Shown here piece by piece: positions 1 through 7,057 of a stretch of DNA of 7,307 nucleotides. This stretch comes from Bacteroidales bacterium (GTDB lineage: Bacteria > Bacteroidota > Bacteroidia > Bacteroidales > NBLH01). The position numbers and the translations under genes are program-made. The stretch covers positions 1 to 7,307 of the forward strand of contig JAKIUH010000214.1 in assembly GCA_021647685.1 (NCBI GenBank), in the 5' to 3' direction. Below the pieces are notes generated by a model. It was not told where the DNA came from and did no database searches. It worked only from the letters and a program-made list of their open reading frames with translations. Position 1 is the first letter of the stretch; every line of letters starts with the position of its first letter.

Positions 1-1541
1 TGCGTATAATAGCTTGTTGGTGTACCAGGATATTGAATAGAGTTTTCTTCGTAACATACGTAATATCCTCCAATGTTTAGTTTAATCATATTATTAATTT
101 TATAAGCAAATCCACCGCCAAAAGTATTAGTGTTTAAGCTATAACTTAAATCAGACTGATATTTATCATTTACTCCGGTTTGAGTACCGTTCCAACCGGC
201 ACTAATAACCAGTGCATCAGAAATAGTGTACTCAAGTCCTAGTCCATATAATAAATATCCATTGTCAATAAAGTCATCAGCAGTTATTTTTTCACCAGTA
301 AATGGGTCAGTTCTTACCCAATCAACATCTTTATCAAAGTAGGTTTCAAAGTCAGCTTCAATACGTAATGCGTCATTTACTTTAAAGCTAACACCTCCGG
401 ATAATAAAGCTGGAATGTCTGCATTTACTTCTTCTCCATTCGGGAACATTGTGATAGGAGTACCTGTAGTTGGATCTACGCCAACAACAATATCTTTTGT
501 TGTACTATTAGTTAAGGTCATGGCTGTTTTAAATTCATATTTTAAGCCAATATTTAATCTATCTTCCATTAATGAAAGATTCACTCCTAGAATTGGGGTA
601 ATACCTGAGCCTGTTTGCTCAGCATCTAATTCTTGATCAGCTAAATATCCGGCTGCTGTGTACATTGTAGTTGCATAGGTATAATAAGTATTTTGAGCTG
701 TACTAATATCCATAGCATCAATAACATTTTGATCTAAACCAAGTGCTAACAGTCCTCCTTCAAGCTGTGCTCTTGTAGCTGCATCAATTATTCCTGCACC
801 TTCAGCTTCTGCAAATGTTAAGCCACCTGCACCTCCATCAACTAATGGTTGCATTGCATCACCTCCGCCTTTTGTTGCATCTGCCATAGCTGTTACAGAT
901 GCATTTGTTAAAGGTGAGTTTGGGTCGGCAGTTTGTAAGGCAATATCTTTAATGTATCCGTTATAAGTGTTTGTAGCCATTACATAACGAGCACCTGCAA
1001 AAACAGAAACCATGTCGTTTATTTCATAACTAATACCACCTTGAATACCAAAATAAACAGATGAACCTTCTAGATATGTATTGTAAGAATAACCACCTGT
1101 TGCTCCTAAAGCTGCCATTGCACTTGGTAAAGAAGCTATCCCCATTTCTATAGAAGGTAATCCGTCATTAAACTCTGCACTACCACCACCGCCAACAGGG
1201 TAAAATCCAAATGAAAAAGCAAATTTACCTGTTTTATATGCAGCTGATAAACCAGGATAAACCGGTGCAAAAACATCTCCGTCAAATGTTCTATCACCTA
1301 AAGCAGAATTGGTAATACTTTTAGTTTGTCCGATAATTTGATTACTGATTGATAAATGAAAACCATCTTCAAGTTTAGTTAAAGCTGCAGGGTTAAAAAA
1401 TACAGCATCAATTTCAACGGTTGCATTTCTGTTCAGCATTCTTGTCCATGCTGCACTTTGATTGGTATTAGTTACCAAACCACCTGCAAACATGCTGAAA
1501 GTTAAGATAAAACTTAAGAGTGTTAATGTAATTTTTTTCAT
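1..1541 (-). CDS. FadL/OmpP1-family outer membrane transport protein (3' end beyond window)
   Basis: An open frame runs from an ATG at 1541 to the left edge without a stop, giving at least 513 residues and lacking the C-terminus. Residues 1-19 form a signal peptide (MKK start, hydrophobic core, probable cleavage after SMFA). The mature N-terminus is FadL-like: an N-terminal hatch region carrying the NPA motif in VFFNPAAL (Asn50-Pro51-Ala52), then alternating aromatic/polar strands rich in Gly, Tyr and Phe, typical of an outer membrane beta-barrel. Family members carry long-chain fatty acids or other hydrophobic compounds across the outer membrane; the substrate here cannot be read from sequence. 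An Ala/Gly-rich insertion of about 120 residues (about 190-312) separates two groups of strands and is probably extracellular. No Shine-Dalgarno sequence precedes the start, as is usual in Bacteroidota. The gene is divergent from the BNR-protein gene. The family is fairly certain; a more general OmpP1/porin-like role is the main alternative. Confidence 0.85.
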   Translation of the reverse strand, partial: MKKITLTLLSFILTFSMFAGGLVTNTNQSAAWTRMLNRNATVEIDAVFFNPAALTKLEDGFHLSISNQIIGQTKSITNSALGDRTFDGDVFAPVYPGLSAAYKTGKFAFSFGFYPVGGGGSAEFNDGLPSIEMGIASLPSAMAALGATGGYSYNTYLEGSSVYFGIQGGISYEINDMVSVFAGARYVMATNTYNGYIKDIALQTADPNSPLTNASVTAMADATKGGGDAMQPLVDGGAGGLTFAEAEGAGIIDAATRAQLEGGLLALGLDQNVIDAMDISTAQNTYYTYATTMYTAAGYLADQELDAEQTGSGITPILGVNLSLMEDRLNIGLKYEFKTAMTLTNSTTKDIVVGVDPTTGTPITMFPNGEEVNADIPALLSGGVSFKVNDALRIEADFETYFDKDVDWVRTDPFTGEKITADDFIDNGYLLYGLGLEYTISDALVISAGWNGTQTGVNDKYQSDLSYSLNTNTFGGGFAYKINNMIKLNIGGYYVCYEENSIQYPGTPTSYYT

Positions 1542-1573
1542 AATATTTATTATTTAGGTTGTTAAATTTGGGA

Positions 1574-1605
1574 TAAATATACTACTATATGTCAAAAAAC
1601 ACAAA
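1574..1605 (-). promoter_or_regulatory. Candidate Bacteroidota-type promoter for the FadL-like gene
   Basis: Read on the minus strand, TTTG (1605-1602) is followed after 20 nt by TATATTTA (1581-1574). This fits the Bacteroidota primary sigma pattern TTTG / TAnnTTTG with one mismatch in the last base. Transcription would begin near 1568, leaving a leader of roughly 27 nt before the ATG at 1541. The region is very AT-rich, so chance matches are possible. Confidence 0.45.
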
Positions 1606-1687
1606 TATTCTAAACTAAAAATATATTCATATTTATCTGATTTACTCTGTTAAATCTAAATTCTGCAAATAATCAATATTGATTTTA

Positions 1688-1719
1688 TTTGTTAAATTCT
1701 TGTATAGTAGATAGTTTTA
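1688..1719 (+). promoter_or_regulatory. Candidate Bacteroidota-type promoter for the BNR-protein gene
   Basis: TTTG (1688-1691) is followed after 20 nt by TAGTTTTA (1712-1719), again one mismatch from TTTG / TAnnTTTG. Spacing and mismatch are the same as in the divergent candidate for the FadL-like gene. Transcription would begin near 1725, giving a leader of about 88 nt before the ATG at 1813. The AT-rich setting keeps confidence moderate. Confidence 0.4.
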
Positions 1720-1812
1720 TTTGAAATTATTGAAATTATATGTTAAATATTTACAATTTAGCAAACAGTTTTATAACTTCACGAACTAATAATTTTAAAA
1801 AATTTCAATATT

Positions 1813-4800
1813 ATGGTAACGAGACATTTAAAAATCAAAAATCTTTTTTTAATTTTTGTATTTTCTTTTTTTTCAATTGTTCCACAAACGGCTTTTGCAC
1901 AGAAGAAAAAAAAGAAACAAGAAACGAAGAAGGAAGAACAAAAAGATGAGTTTTCATCAGCTAAATTAAGTGGCTTAAAATTTCGTAGCATTGGGTCTGC
2001 CTATGCTTCGGGGCGTATTGCCGATTTTGCCGTAAACCCCAAAAATCATAGCGAATGGTATGTAGGGGTAGCCAGCGGCAATATTTGGAAAACTACAAAC
2101 AACGGACAGACATTTAAACCCGTTTTTGAAAATTACGGCAGTTATTCAATTGGTGCTTTGGCTATGGACCCAAATAACCCAAACGTAGTTTGGGCAGGAA
2201 CGGGTGAAAACAATCACCAAAGAGCTTTGGCTTATGGCGATGGAGTTTATAAAACCCTTGATGGCGGGAAATCTTGGAAAAATATGGGTTTGAAAGATTC
2301 GCGTCAAATTGGGGGAATTGTTATTGACCCTCGCAACTCGGATATTGTTTTTGTTGCAGCTGAAGGTTCCGCATGGGGACCCGGAGGCGAAAGAGGTTTG
2401 TATAAAACTATAGATGGCGGTAAAACATGGAAAAAAGTATTAAATATCAGTGAAAATACCGGTGTCAATAACGTAGTTATTGATCCTTCAAATCCAGATA
2501 TTATGTATGCTACTTCTGAACAACGAAGAAGGCATGTTTATACTAAAATAGGCGGTGGACCTGAATCGGCTGTCTATAAATCAACCGATGGTGGAGAAAA
2601 ATGGCGTAAACTTACATCGGGTTTGCCTTCGGGCGATGTAGGGGGCATGGGCATTGCTGTTTCGCCCGTAAATCCAAACATTGTTTATTTAATTGTTGAA
2701 GATGCTTCAAAATCCGGTGGTGGATTTTACCGTTCCACAGATAAAGGAGAATCTTGGACAAAAATGAGCGATCACCACAGCAGCGGGCAGTATTATAATG
2801 AAATATATTGCGATCCAAAAGATGAAAACAAAGTGTATTCTGTTGAAACATTTTCACATGTAACTCTTTACGGTGGAAAAACATGGAAACAATTGGGAAT
2901 TAGCGAAAAACATGTAGATGACCATGCTCTTTGGATAGACCCTAATAATACAAAGCATTTTATTATTGGTTGTGATGGAGGAATTTATATTACTTACGAT
3001 GAAGGAAAAAATTATCGTCATGTTTCAAATTTACCGATAACTCTATATTACAGGGTTTATTTAGATAATGATTATCCTTTTTATAATGTGTATGGTGGTA
3101 CCCAAGATAACAACAGTATGGGTGGTCCTTCGCGGAACTTAAGCAGTGCAGGTGTTACATCAGGCGAATGGGTAAACACAGTAGGAGGTGATGGTTTTTG
3201 GGGAAGAGTTGACCCCCAAGACCCCAATATTGTATATTCCGAATGGCAATATGGTAATGTTATCCGCTTTGATAAAAAAAGCCGAGAACAACTAAATATT
3301 AAACCCCAACCCGGTAAAGACGAATTAAGCTATAAATGGAATTGGAATACACCTTTTATTATAAGTCATCATAATCATAAGCGCTTGTATATAGCTGCCA
3401 ATAAGGTTTTTCGTAGCGATGATCGCGGGCAGTCGTGGAAAGTAATCAGTCCGGATTTGACGGCTCAAATTGACCGTAATACATGGAAGGTTATGGGCAA
3501 ATATTGGAGCTCTGATGCGGTACGCAAAGATGTTTCAACATCACTTTACGGAACTATTGTTTCAATGGAAGAATCGCCGGTAAAAGAAAACTTAATTTAC
3601 GTAGGTACAGATGATGGTGTAATTCAAATTACCGAAGATGCTAAAAATTGGCATAAAGCCGGTACATTTCCCGGAGTGCCTGTCAATACTTATGTAAGTG
3701 ATGTTTTCCCTTCGCGTTTTGATGAAAACGTGGTTTTTGCATCCTTTGATAATCGCAAGCGTGATGATTTTAAACCTTATTTATTAAAAAGTACTGATAA
3801 AGGAAAATCTTGGACTTCAATAGTTGCAAATTTGCCAAAAAATGGAACAGTGCATACTATTGAGCAAGATTTTAAAAATCCTGATTTATTGTTTGTAGGA
3901 ACAGAGTTTGGTTTCTTTTATTCTTACAACGGAGGAAAAAATTGGATACAGTTAAAATCAGGTTTACCAACCATTGCAGTTAGAGATATTGCTATTCAGG
4001 AGCGTGAAAGTGATATTGCCATAGCTACTTTTGGTCGAGGATTTTATATTTTAGACGATTATTCGCCTTTGCGCGAAGCAAATCCTTCTTTAAAAAATGT
4101 GCAAGCTAAAATTTTTCCAATCAAAGATGCTTTGGCATATATGCAAACAGGTAAAAAATACGGACAAGGAGCTACTTATTATATAGCAAAAAACCCGCCT
4201 TTTGGTGCAACATTTACCTATTGGCTAAAGGAAGCTCCCAAATCGCAGAAACAAATCCGAAAGGAAAAAGAAAGAGAATTGTTTAAGGAAGGAAAACCCA
4301 TTAAACAATTAACATGGAAAGAACAGCGAGACGAAAAAATGTTGGAGCCGATTTATCTTTTGTTTACCATAACTGATGTTGAAGGTAATGTAGTACGCAA
4401 ATTAACCGCAAAACCTTCTTCTGGAGTAAATCGAATTACTTGGGATTTACGTTATACAAGTCCGATGCCTGTATCGGTAAAAGATAAATTTGATCCGTTT
4501 AAAAAAGCAGGTTCATCATTAATGGTAATGCCGGGTAAATATAAAGTTTCAATGACTCTGGTAAACAACGGTACTTATACCGAATTGGTTTCGCCACAAG
4601 AATTTACGGTAAAAGCACTAAACAATACTACATTGCCGGCTGCGGACAGAAAAGCACTGGTAGCTTTCCAAAAGAAAGTTGCGGAAAGAGCACGTCAAGT
4701 TAGAGGTGCTATGAATTTTGCCAACGATTTAATGAAAAAAACAGTTGTTATTAAGCAAACCATTTTAAGTGCTCCCGGTGCGGATAAAAATATGATGGAA

Positions 4801-5121
4801 GAAATTCGTAGAATCAGAAAAGATTTAGATGCAATTATTTTTGCATTTAGAGGTTTAAGCCCCAAAGCAAGTTACGAAGAAATTCCACCCCATAAACCGG
4901 CAATTAACCGTAGGTTAAATTATTTGATGTATGCACATTACAGTTCAACAGCTGAAATTACACAAACAGAGCGTGAGCAGTTGGCTATTATTGAAGAAGA
5001 AGTGCCTGTACTAATTGAGCAATTAAAGAAAATTGCCACACAAGACATTCCTGCATTAGAGAAAAAAATGGAAGATGCAGGTGCACCCTGGACACATGGA
5101 CGTTTGCCGGAATGGAAATAA
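1813..5121 (+). CDS. Large exported BNR/Asp-box (Vps10/sortilin-like) beta-propeller protein
   Basis: This 1102-residue protein belongs to the large Bacteroidota family usually labelled BNR/sortilin-like or, loosely, glycosyl hydrolase. Residues 1-29 are a signal peptide (basic start, core about 11-24, cleavage after AFA; no lipobox Cys). A Lys/Glu/Gln-rich linker (30-46) follows. Residues about 50-750 carry Asp-box-like motifs (S/T-x-D-x-G-x-T/S-W) near 93, 147, 198, 256, 307, 351, 394, 534, 607, 659 and 703, some degenerate, implying one or two beta-propellers. Family-typical stretches include GGTQDN (428-433) and FGRGFYILDDY (740-750). Residues about 845-935 resemble an Ig/FlgD-like domain (GVNRITWDLRY, 871-881). 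Residues 940-1085 are helical, ending in PWTHGRLPEWK. I see no catalytic motif and no type IX secretion C-terminal domain, so a periplasmic or surface binding/scaffold role is an inference. The start is firm: an in-frame stop lies at 1774-1776, no ATG intervenes, and the next Met is residue 118. It appears to be transcribed alone. Confidence 0.9.
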   Translation: MVTRHLKIKNLFLIFVFSFFSIVPQTAFAQKKKKKQETKKEEQKDEFSSAKLSGLKFRSIGSAYASGRIADFAVNPKNHSEWYVGVASGNIWKTTNNGQTFKPVFENYGSYSIGALAMDPNNPNVVWAGTGENNHQRALAYGDGVYKTLDGGKSWKNMGLKDSRQIGGIVIDPRNSDIVFVAAEGSAWGPGGERGLYKTIDGGKTWKKVLNISENTGVNNVVIDPSNPDIMYATSEQRRRHVYTKIGGGPESAVYKSTDGGEKWRKLTSGLPSGDVGGMGIAVSPVNPNIVYLIVEDASKSGGGFYRSTDKGESWTKMSDHHSSGQYYNEIYCDPKDENKVYSVETFSHVTLYGGKTWKQLGISEKHVDDHALWIDPNNTKHFIIGCDGGIYITYDEGKNYRHVSNLPITLYYRVYLDNDYPFYNVYGGTQDNNSMGGPSRNLSSAGVTSGEWVNTVGGDGFWGRVDPQDPNIVYSEWQYGNVIRFDKKSREQLNIKPQPGKDELSYKWNWNTPFIISHHNHKRLYIAANKVFRSDDRGQSWKVISPDLTAQIDRNTWKVMGKYWSSDAVRKDVSTSLYGTIVSMEESPVKENLIYVGTDDGVIQITEDAKNWHKAGTFPGVPVNTYVSDVFPSRFDENVVFASFDNRKRDDFKPYLLKSTDKGKSWTSIVANLPKNGTVHTIEQDFKNPDLLFVGTEFGFFYSYNGGKNWIQLKSGLPTIAVRDIAIQERESDIAIATFGRGFYILDDYSPLREANPSLKNVQAKIFPIKDALAYMQTGKKYGQGATYYIAKNPPFGATFTYWLKEAPKSQKQIRKEKERELFKEGKPIKQLTWKEQRDEKMLEPIYLLFTITDVEGNVVRKLTAKPSSGVNRITWDLRYTSPMPVSVKDKFDPFKKAGSSLMVMPGKYKVSMTLVNNGTYTELVSPQEFTVKALNNTTLPAADRKALVAFQKKVAERARQVRGAMNFANDLMKKTVVIKQTILSAPGADKNMMEEIRRIRKDLDAIIFAFRGLSPKASYEEIPPHKPAINRRLNYLMYAHYSSTAEITQTEREQLAIIEEEVPVLIEQLKKIATQDIPALEKKMEDAGAPWTHGRLPEWK

Positions 5122-5182
5122 TAGCATCTGTTTATCTGTTATATAAAAGCAATGAGCAATTTTATATACTGTAAATAGTTTT

Positions 5183-5232
5183 AAATTAACCCTATCTGAA
5201 TATTTCTCAATTCAGGTAAGGTTAATTTTTTT
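5183..5232 (+). terminator. Intrinsic terminator after the BNR-protein gene, possibly bidirectional
   Basis: A 19-nt arm at 5183-5201 pairs with 5210-5228 across an 8-nt loop, with only one C-A mismatch and one G-U pair. The right arm runs into seven T (5226-5232). It begins 62 nt after the stop of the BNR gene. Read on the other strand the stem forms equally well but is followed by a weaker, A-interrupted T stretch. It may therefore also stop transcripts of the convergent hydrogenase operon, whose last stop codon is at 5357-5355. No other clear hairpin is visible in 5233-5354. Confidence 0.85.
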
Positions 5233-5354
5233 ATTGGGTTAAGGCTCATAAATAAAATGATGCTGGTTTTAAAAAGACTGACAAATATTTTTTTTAGACA
5301 CTATCCTGAAAAGCATGAATAGCGAAACCCTTATTGAAAGTGATAAAATGCAGG

Positions 5355-6791
5355 TTAATTTAGTTTGCGAATGCTTATTTTTGATGGTACATTTACACCG
5401 GGACCTGATAAGCAACCACCTTCGCAAGACATGCATTCAATAAGATTATATGGTAGTTTGCCTTTTGCTGTATTTTTTAGTTCTCTAAACCCTTTTTTCC
5501 CTAATCCGTTAATTAAATATGAGTTAATCTTTACCAATGGATTTATTTTATTTGAGTAATATTTTACTGTATTAGCCACACCACCGGAAACACAGAAGTG
5601 TTGTGCTTCTTTTGTTGTTTGTATTGTATCGTAGCTTGTTTCTTTTAATTCTGTAATTTCTATATTAAAAGCTAAAAAGAAACTTGATAATTCTTCGAAA
5701 GTAAGAACATAATCTACATAATTGTTATGAAAACCTTCAAATTTTTTAGCGACACAAGGACCTATAAATACTGTTTTGCAGTCCGGAAATTTTTGTTTTG
5801 CAAATTCTGCTGTATAAGCCATTGGTGTTTTTGCCTTTGAAATGTATTTTTCAAATGTTTTAACATGTTTACGAACTGCTTCTATATAGGCAGGACAGCA
5901 TGATGTACCCATTAAAAATTGTTTGTCATTGCTACGTTCAATGATTTCTTGTGCTTCGTGTTGTGCCGTAATGTCTGCACCGTATGCAACTTCATAAACA
6001 TAGTCAAATCCTATCTGCTTTAGTGCTGTAATTACTTGTTGAACAGTTCCAGGGAATTGACCAATAATAGAGGGTGCCAGCATTGCAATTATAGGTTTTT
6101 GTTTGTTTTTAGTTTTAATTTGTTTTGCAATGTACAACATTTGACTTCTTTCCACTATAGTACCAAATGGACAGGCTTGAATACATTTTCCGCAAAATAT
6201 ACATTTTGAGTAGTCAATAACTTCTTTTCCGGTTTTTTCATCTCTATAAATTGCATCTACCGGACATACTTCTTCACAAGGTATGGGTGAGTGTATGACG
6301 GCTTTATACGGGCACACATTGTAGCATTTTCCACAGCTTATGCAAGTGTCGTAATTAATAATAGATTTTCCGTTTAGAATGCTAATGGAGTTTTTCGGAC
6401 AATTTGTTTCGCAAGGTCTTGCCTCACAAGCTTTACATATATCACTAATTACATATTTATGTTGTTGACAAGAAATACAGGACATATCAACGATTGATAT
6501 GGGTTTATCATTGTCGGGCTTTTCTCTCTTTAGCGCCATTTGTGTAAAATCAGATAATGAATTAAACTCATTATCTTCGTTTTCTATATCTATTCCCATA
6601 AGAGCCATTAATCTGTAGCGAGACATTGCTCTGTCTTTATAAATGCAGCATCTTAATGAGTCCTTATTTTTTGGATTTCTTTTAATTGGGACTTTTTCTA
6701 TTTCATCAATTAAATTATCTTGAAAATATAACTTTAAAAGTGTAGCACCAAGGCTTTTTTTTATTTTTGTTACTTTGCTTCGTTCTATCAT
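5355..6791 (-). CDS. Monomeric [FeFe]-hydrogenase, group B (B1/B3) type
   Basis: This 478-residue cytoplasmic iron-sulfur protein has an [FeFe]-hydrogenase catalytic domain (about 233-465). The H-cluster motifs are GTSCCPAY (295-302; Cys298 the likely proton relay, Cys299 a ligand), GPCVAKKFE (344-352; Cys346 ligand, Lys349 and Glu352 kept) and ECMSCEGGC (452-460; Cys456 and Cys460 ligands). All expected cluster cysteines are present. Compared with classical enzymes, TSCCPxW has Tyr for Trp and MPCxxKxxE has Gly for Met. The N-terminal RCCIYKDRA motif (47-55) is characteristic, as I recall, of the group B1/B3 family, and the length fits. Ferredoxin-type motifs lie at Cys119/122/127/131, Cys150/153/156/160 and Cys197/200/203/207, with further pairs at 105/108 and 172/176. 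The enzyme interconverts protons and H2; its direction in vivo is unknown, and a sensory role is possible. It is the last gene of its operon, and its ATG overlaps the upstream TGA (ATGA). Maturation would need HydEFG, not present here. The family is certain; the subgroup is likely. Confidence 0.93.
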   Translation of the reverse strand: MIERSKVTKIKKSLGATLLKLYFQDNLIDEIEKVPIKRNPKNKDSLRCCIYKDRAMSRYRLMALMGIDIENEDNEFNSLSDFTQMALKREKPDNDKPISIVDMSCISCQQHKYVISDICKACEARPCETNCPKNSISILNGKSIINYDTCISCGKCYNVCPYKAVIHSPIPCEEVCPVDAIYRDEKTGKEVIDYSKCIFCGKCIQACPFGTIVERSQMLYIAKQIKTKNKQKPIIAMLAPSIIGQFPGTVQQVITALKQIGFDYVYEVAYGADITAQHEAQEIIERSNDKQFLMGTSCCPAYIEAVRKHVKTFEKYISKAKTPMAYTAEFAKQKFPDCKTVFIGPCVAKKFEGFHNNYVDYVLTFEELSSFFLAFNIEITELKETSYDTIQTTKEAQHFCVSGGVANTVKYYSNKINPLVKINSYLINGLGKKGFRELKNTAKGKLPYNLIECMSCEGGCLSGPGVNVPSKISIRKLN

Positions 6792-7057
6792 TCTTTATTA
6801 TTTAAAAGATTTTTTATTTCAGATACAATCATTAATAGTTCAGCATTTTCAAAAATTTCATTATTGATAAAAACATACGGAGGCTTTGCGTTTTCATTTT
6901 TACAAATGCCTATGCAAGTTTCTACTTCAATAGAAATATTTTTTAGCTCTTCTTTTGTAAAATGCTCTTTTAGACTTATTAATTCTGCGCCTCCTAAAAT
7001 ATAACAAGCTGTACCTAAACAAATTTTGACTTTTATCATATTATTTTTTTTATACAT
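6788..7057 (-). CDS. Thioredoxin-like [2Fe-2S] ferredoxin, NuoE/HydC-like, hydrogenase partner
   Basis: This 89-residue protein has the four-cysteine pattern of thioredoxin-fold [2Fe-2S] ferredoxins: Cys13-x4-Cys18 (CLGTAC) and Cys48-x3-Cys52 (CIGIC). Between them lie the GGAELISL helix and a VET strand, followed by the typical PPYVFINNEIFENA segment. Such proteins match the C-terminal domain of NuoE and the small subunits of electron-bifurcating hydrogenases, and relay electrons between redox partners. It overlaps the hydrogenase gene by 4 nt (ATGA), so the two are probably co-translated, and electron transfer to or from the hydrogenase is a fair inference. The start is ambiguous. The ATG at 7057 overlaps the preceding gene by 8 nt and adds MYKKNN; the ATG at 7039 (Met7) lies 10 nt after the preceding stop and gives an N-terminus closer to the usual family length. 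Neither has a visible Shine-Dalgarno sequence. Family assignment is firm; the exact partner is inferred. Confidence 0.88.
   Translation of the reverse strand: MYKKNNMIKVKICLGTACYILGGAELISLKEHFTKEELKNISIEVETCIGICKNENAKPPYVFINNEIFENAELLMIVSEIKNLLNNKE

Noticed and set aside
415..636. Plus-strand open frame of 73 codons
   Set aside because: It lies wholly antisense to the FadL-like gene, whose frame has a signal peptide and family motifs; the plus-strand translation shows no family features.
1592..1597. TTGACA hexamer on the minus strand upstream of the FadL-like gene
   Set aside because: It resembles a proteobacterial -35 box, but no -10 box lies at 16-18 nt; the TTTG / TAnnTTT pair fits the position and the likely phylum better.
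1740..1991. Small frames on both strands around the start of the BNR gene
   Set aside because: They overlap the signal peptide and linker region of the BNR gene; their composition simply reflects poly-A/T runs.
2612..2884. Minus-strand frame of 90 codons
   Set aside because: It is antisense inside the Asp-box region of the BNR gene, with a His/Cys-rich composition typical of a shadow frame.
2233..3946. Recurring short DNA similarities such as GATGGCGG-AAA-TGGAAA
   Set aside because: These are the coding form of the repeated Asp-box motifs in the propeller, not a mobile or CRISPR-like repeat.
5314..5450. Short plus-strand frame beginning MNSETLIESDK
   Set aside because: About 45 codons, mostly overlapping the 3' end of the hydrogenase gene in antisense, with no recognisable features; likely chance.
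5365..5559. Plus-strand frame of 64 codons
   Set aside because: It is antisense to the H-cluster L3 motif region of the hydrogenase gene, which is clearly the coding strand.
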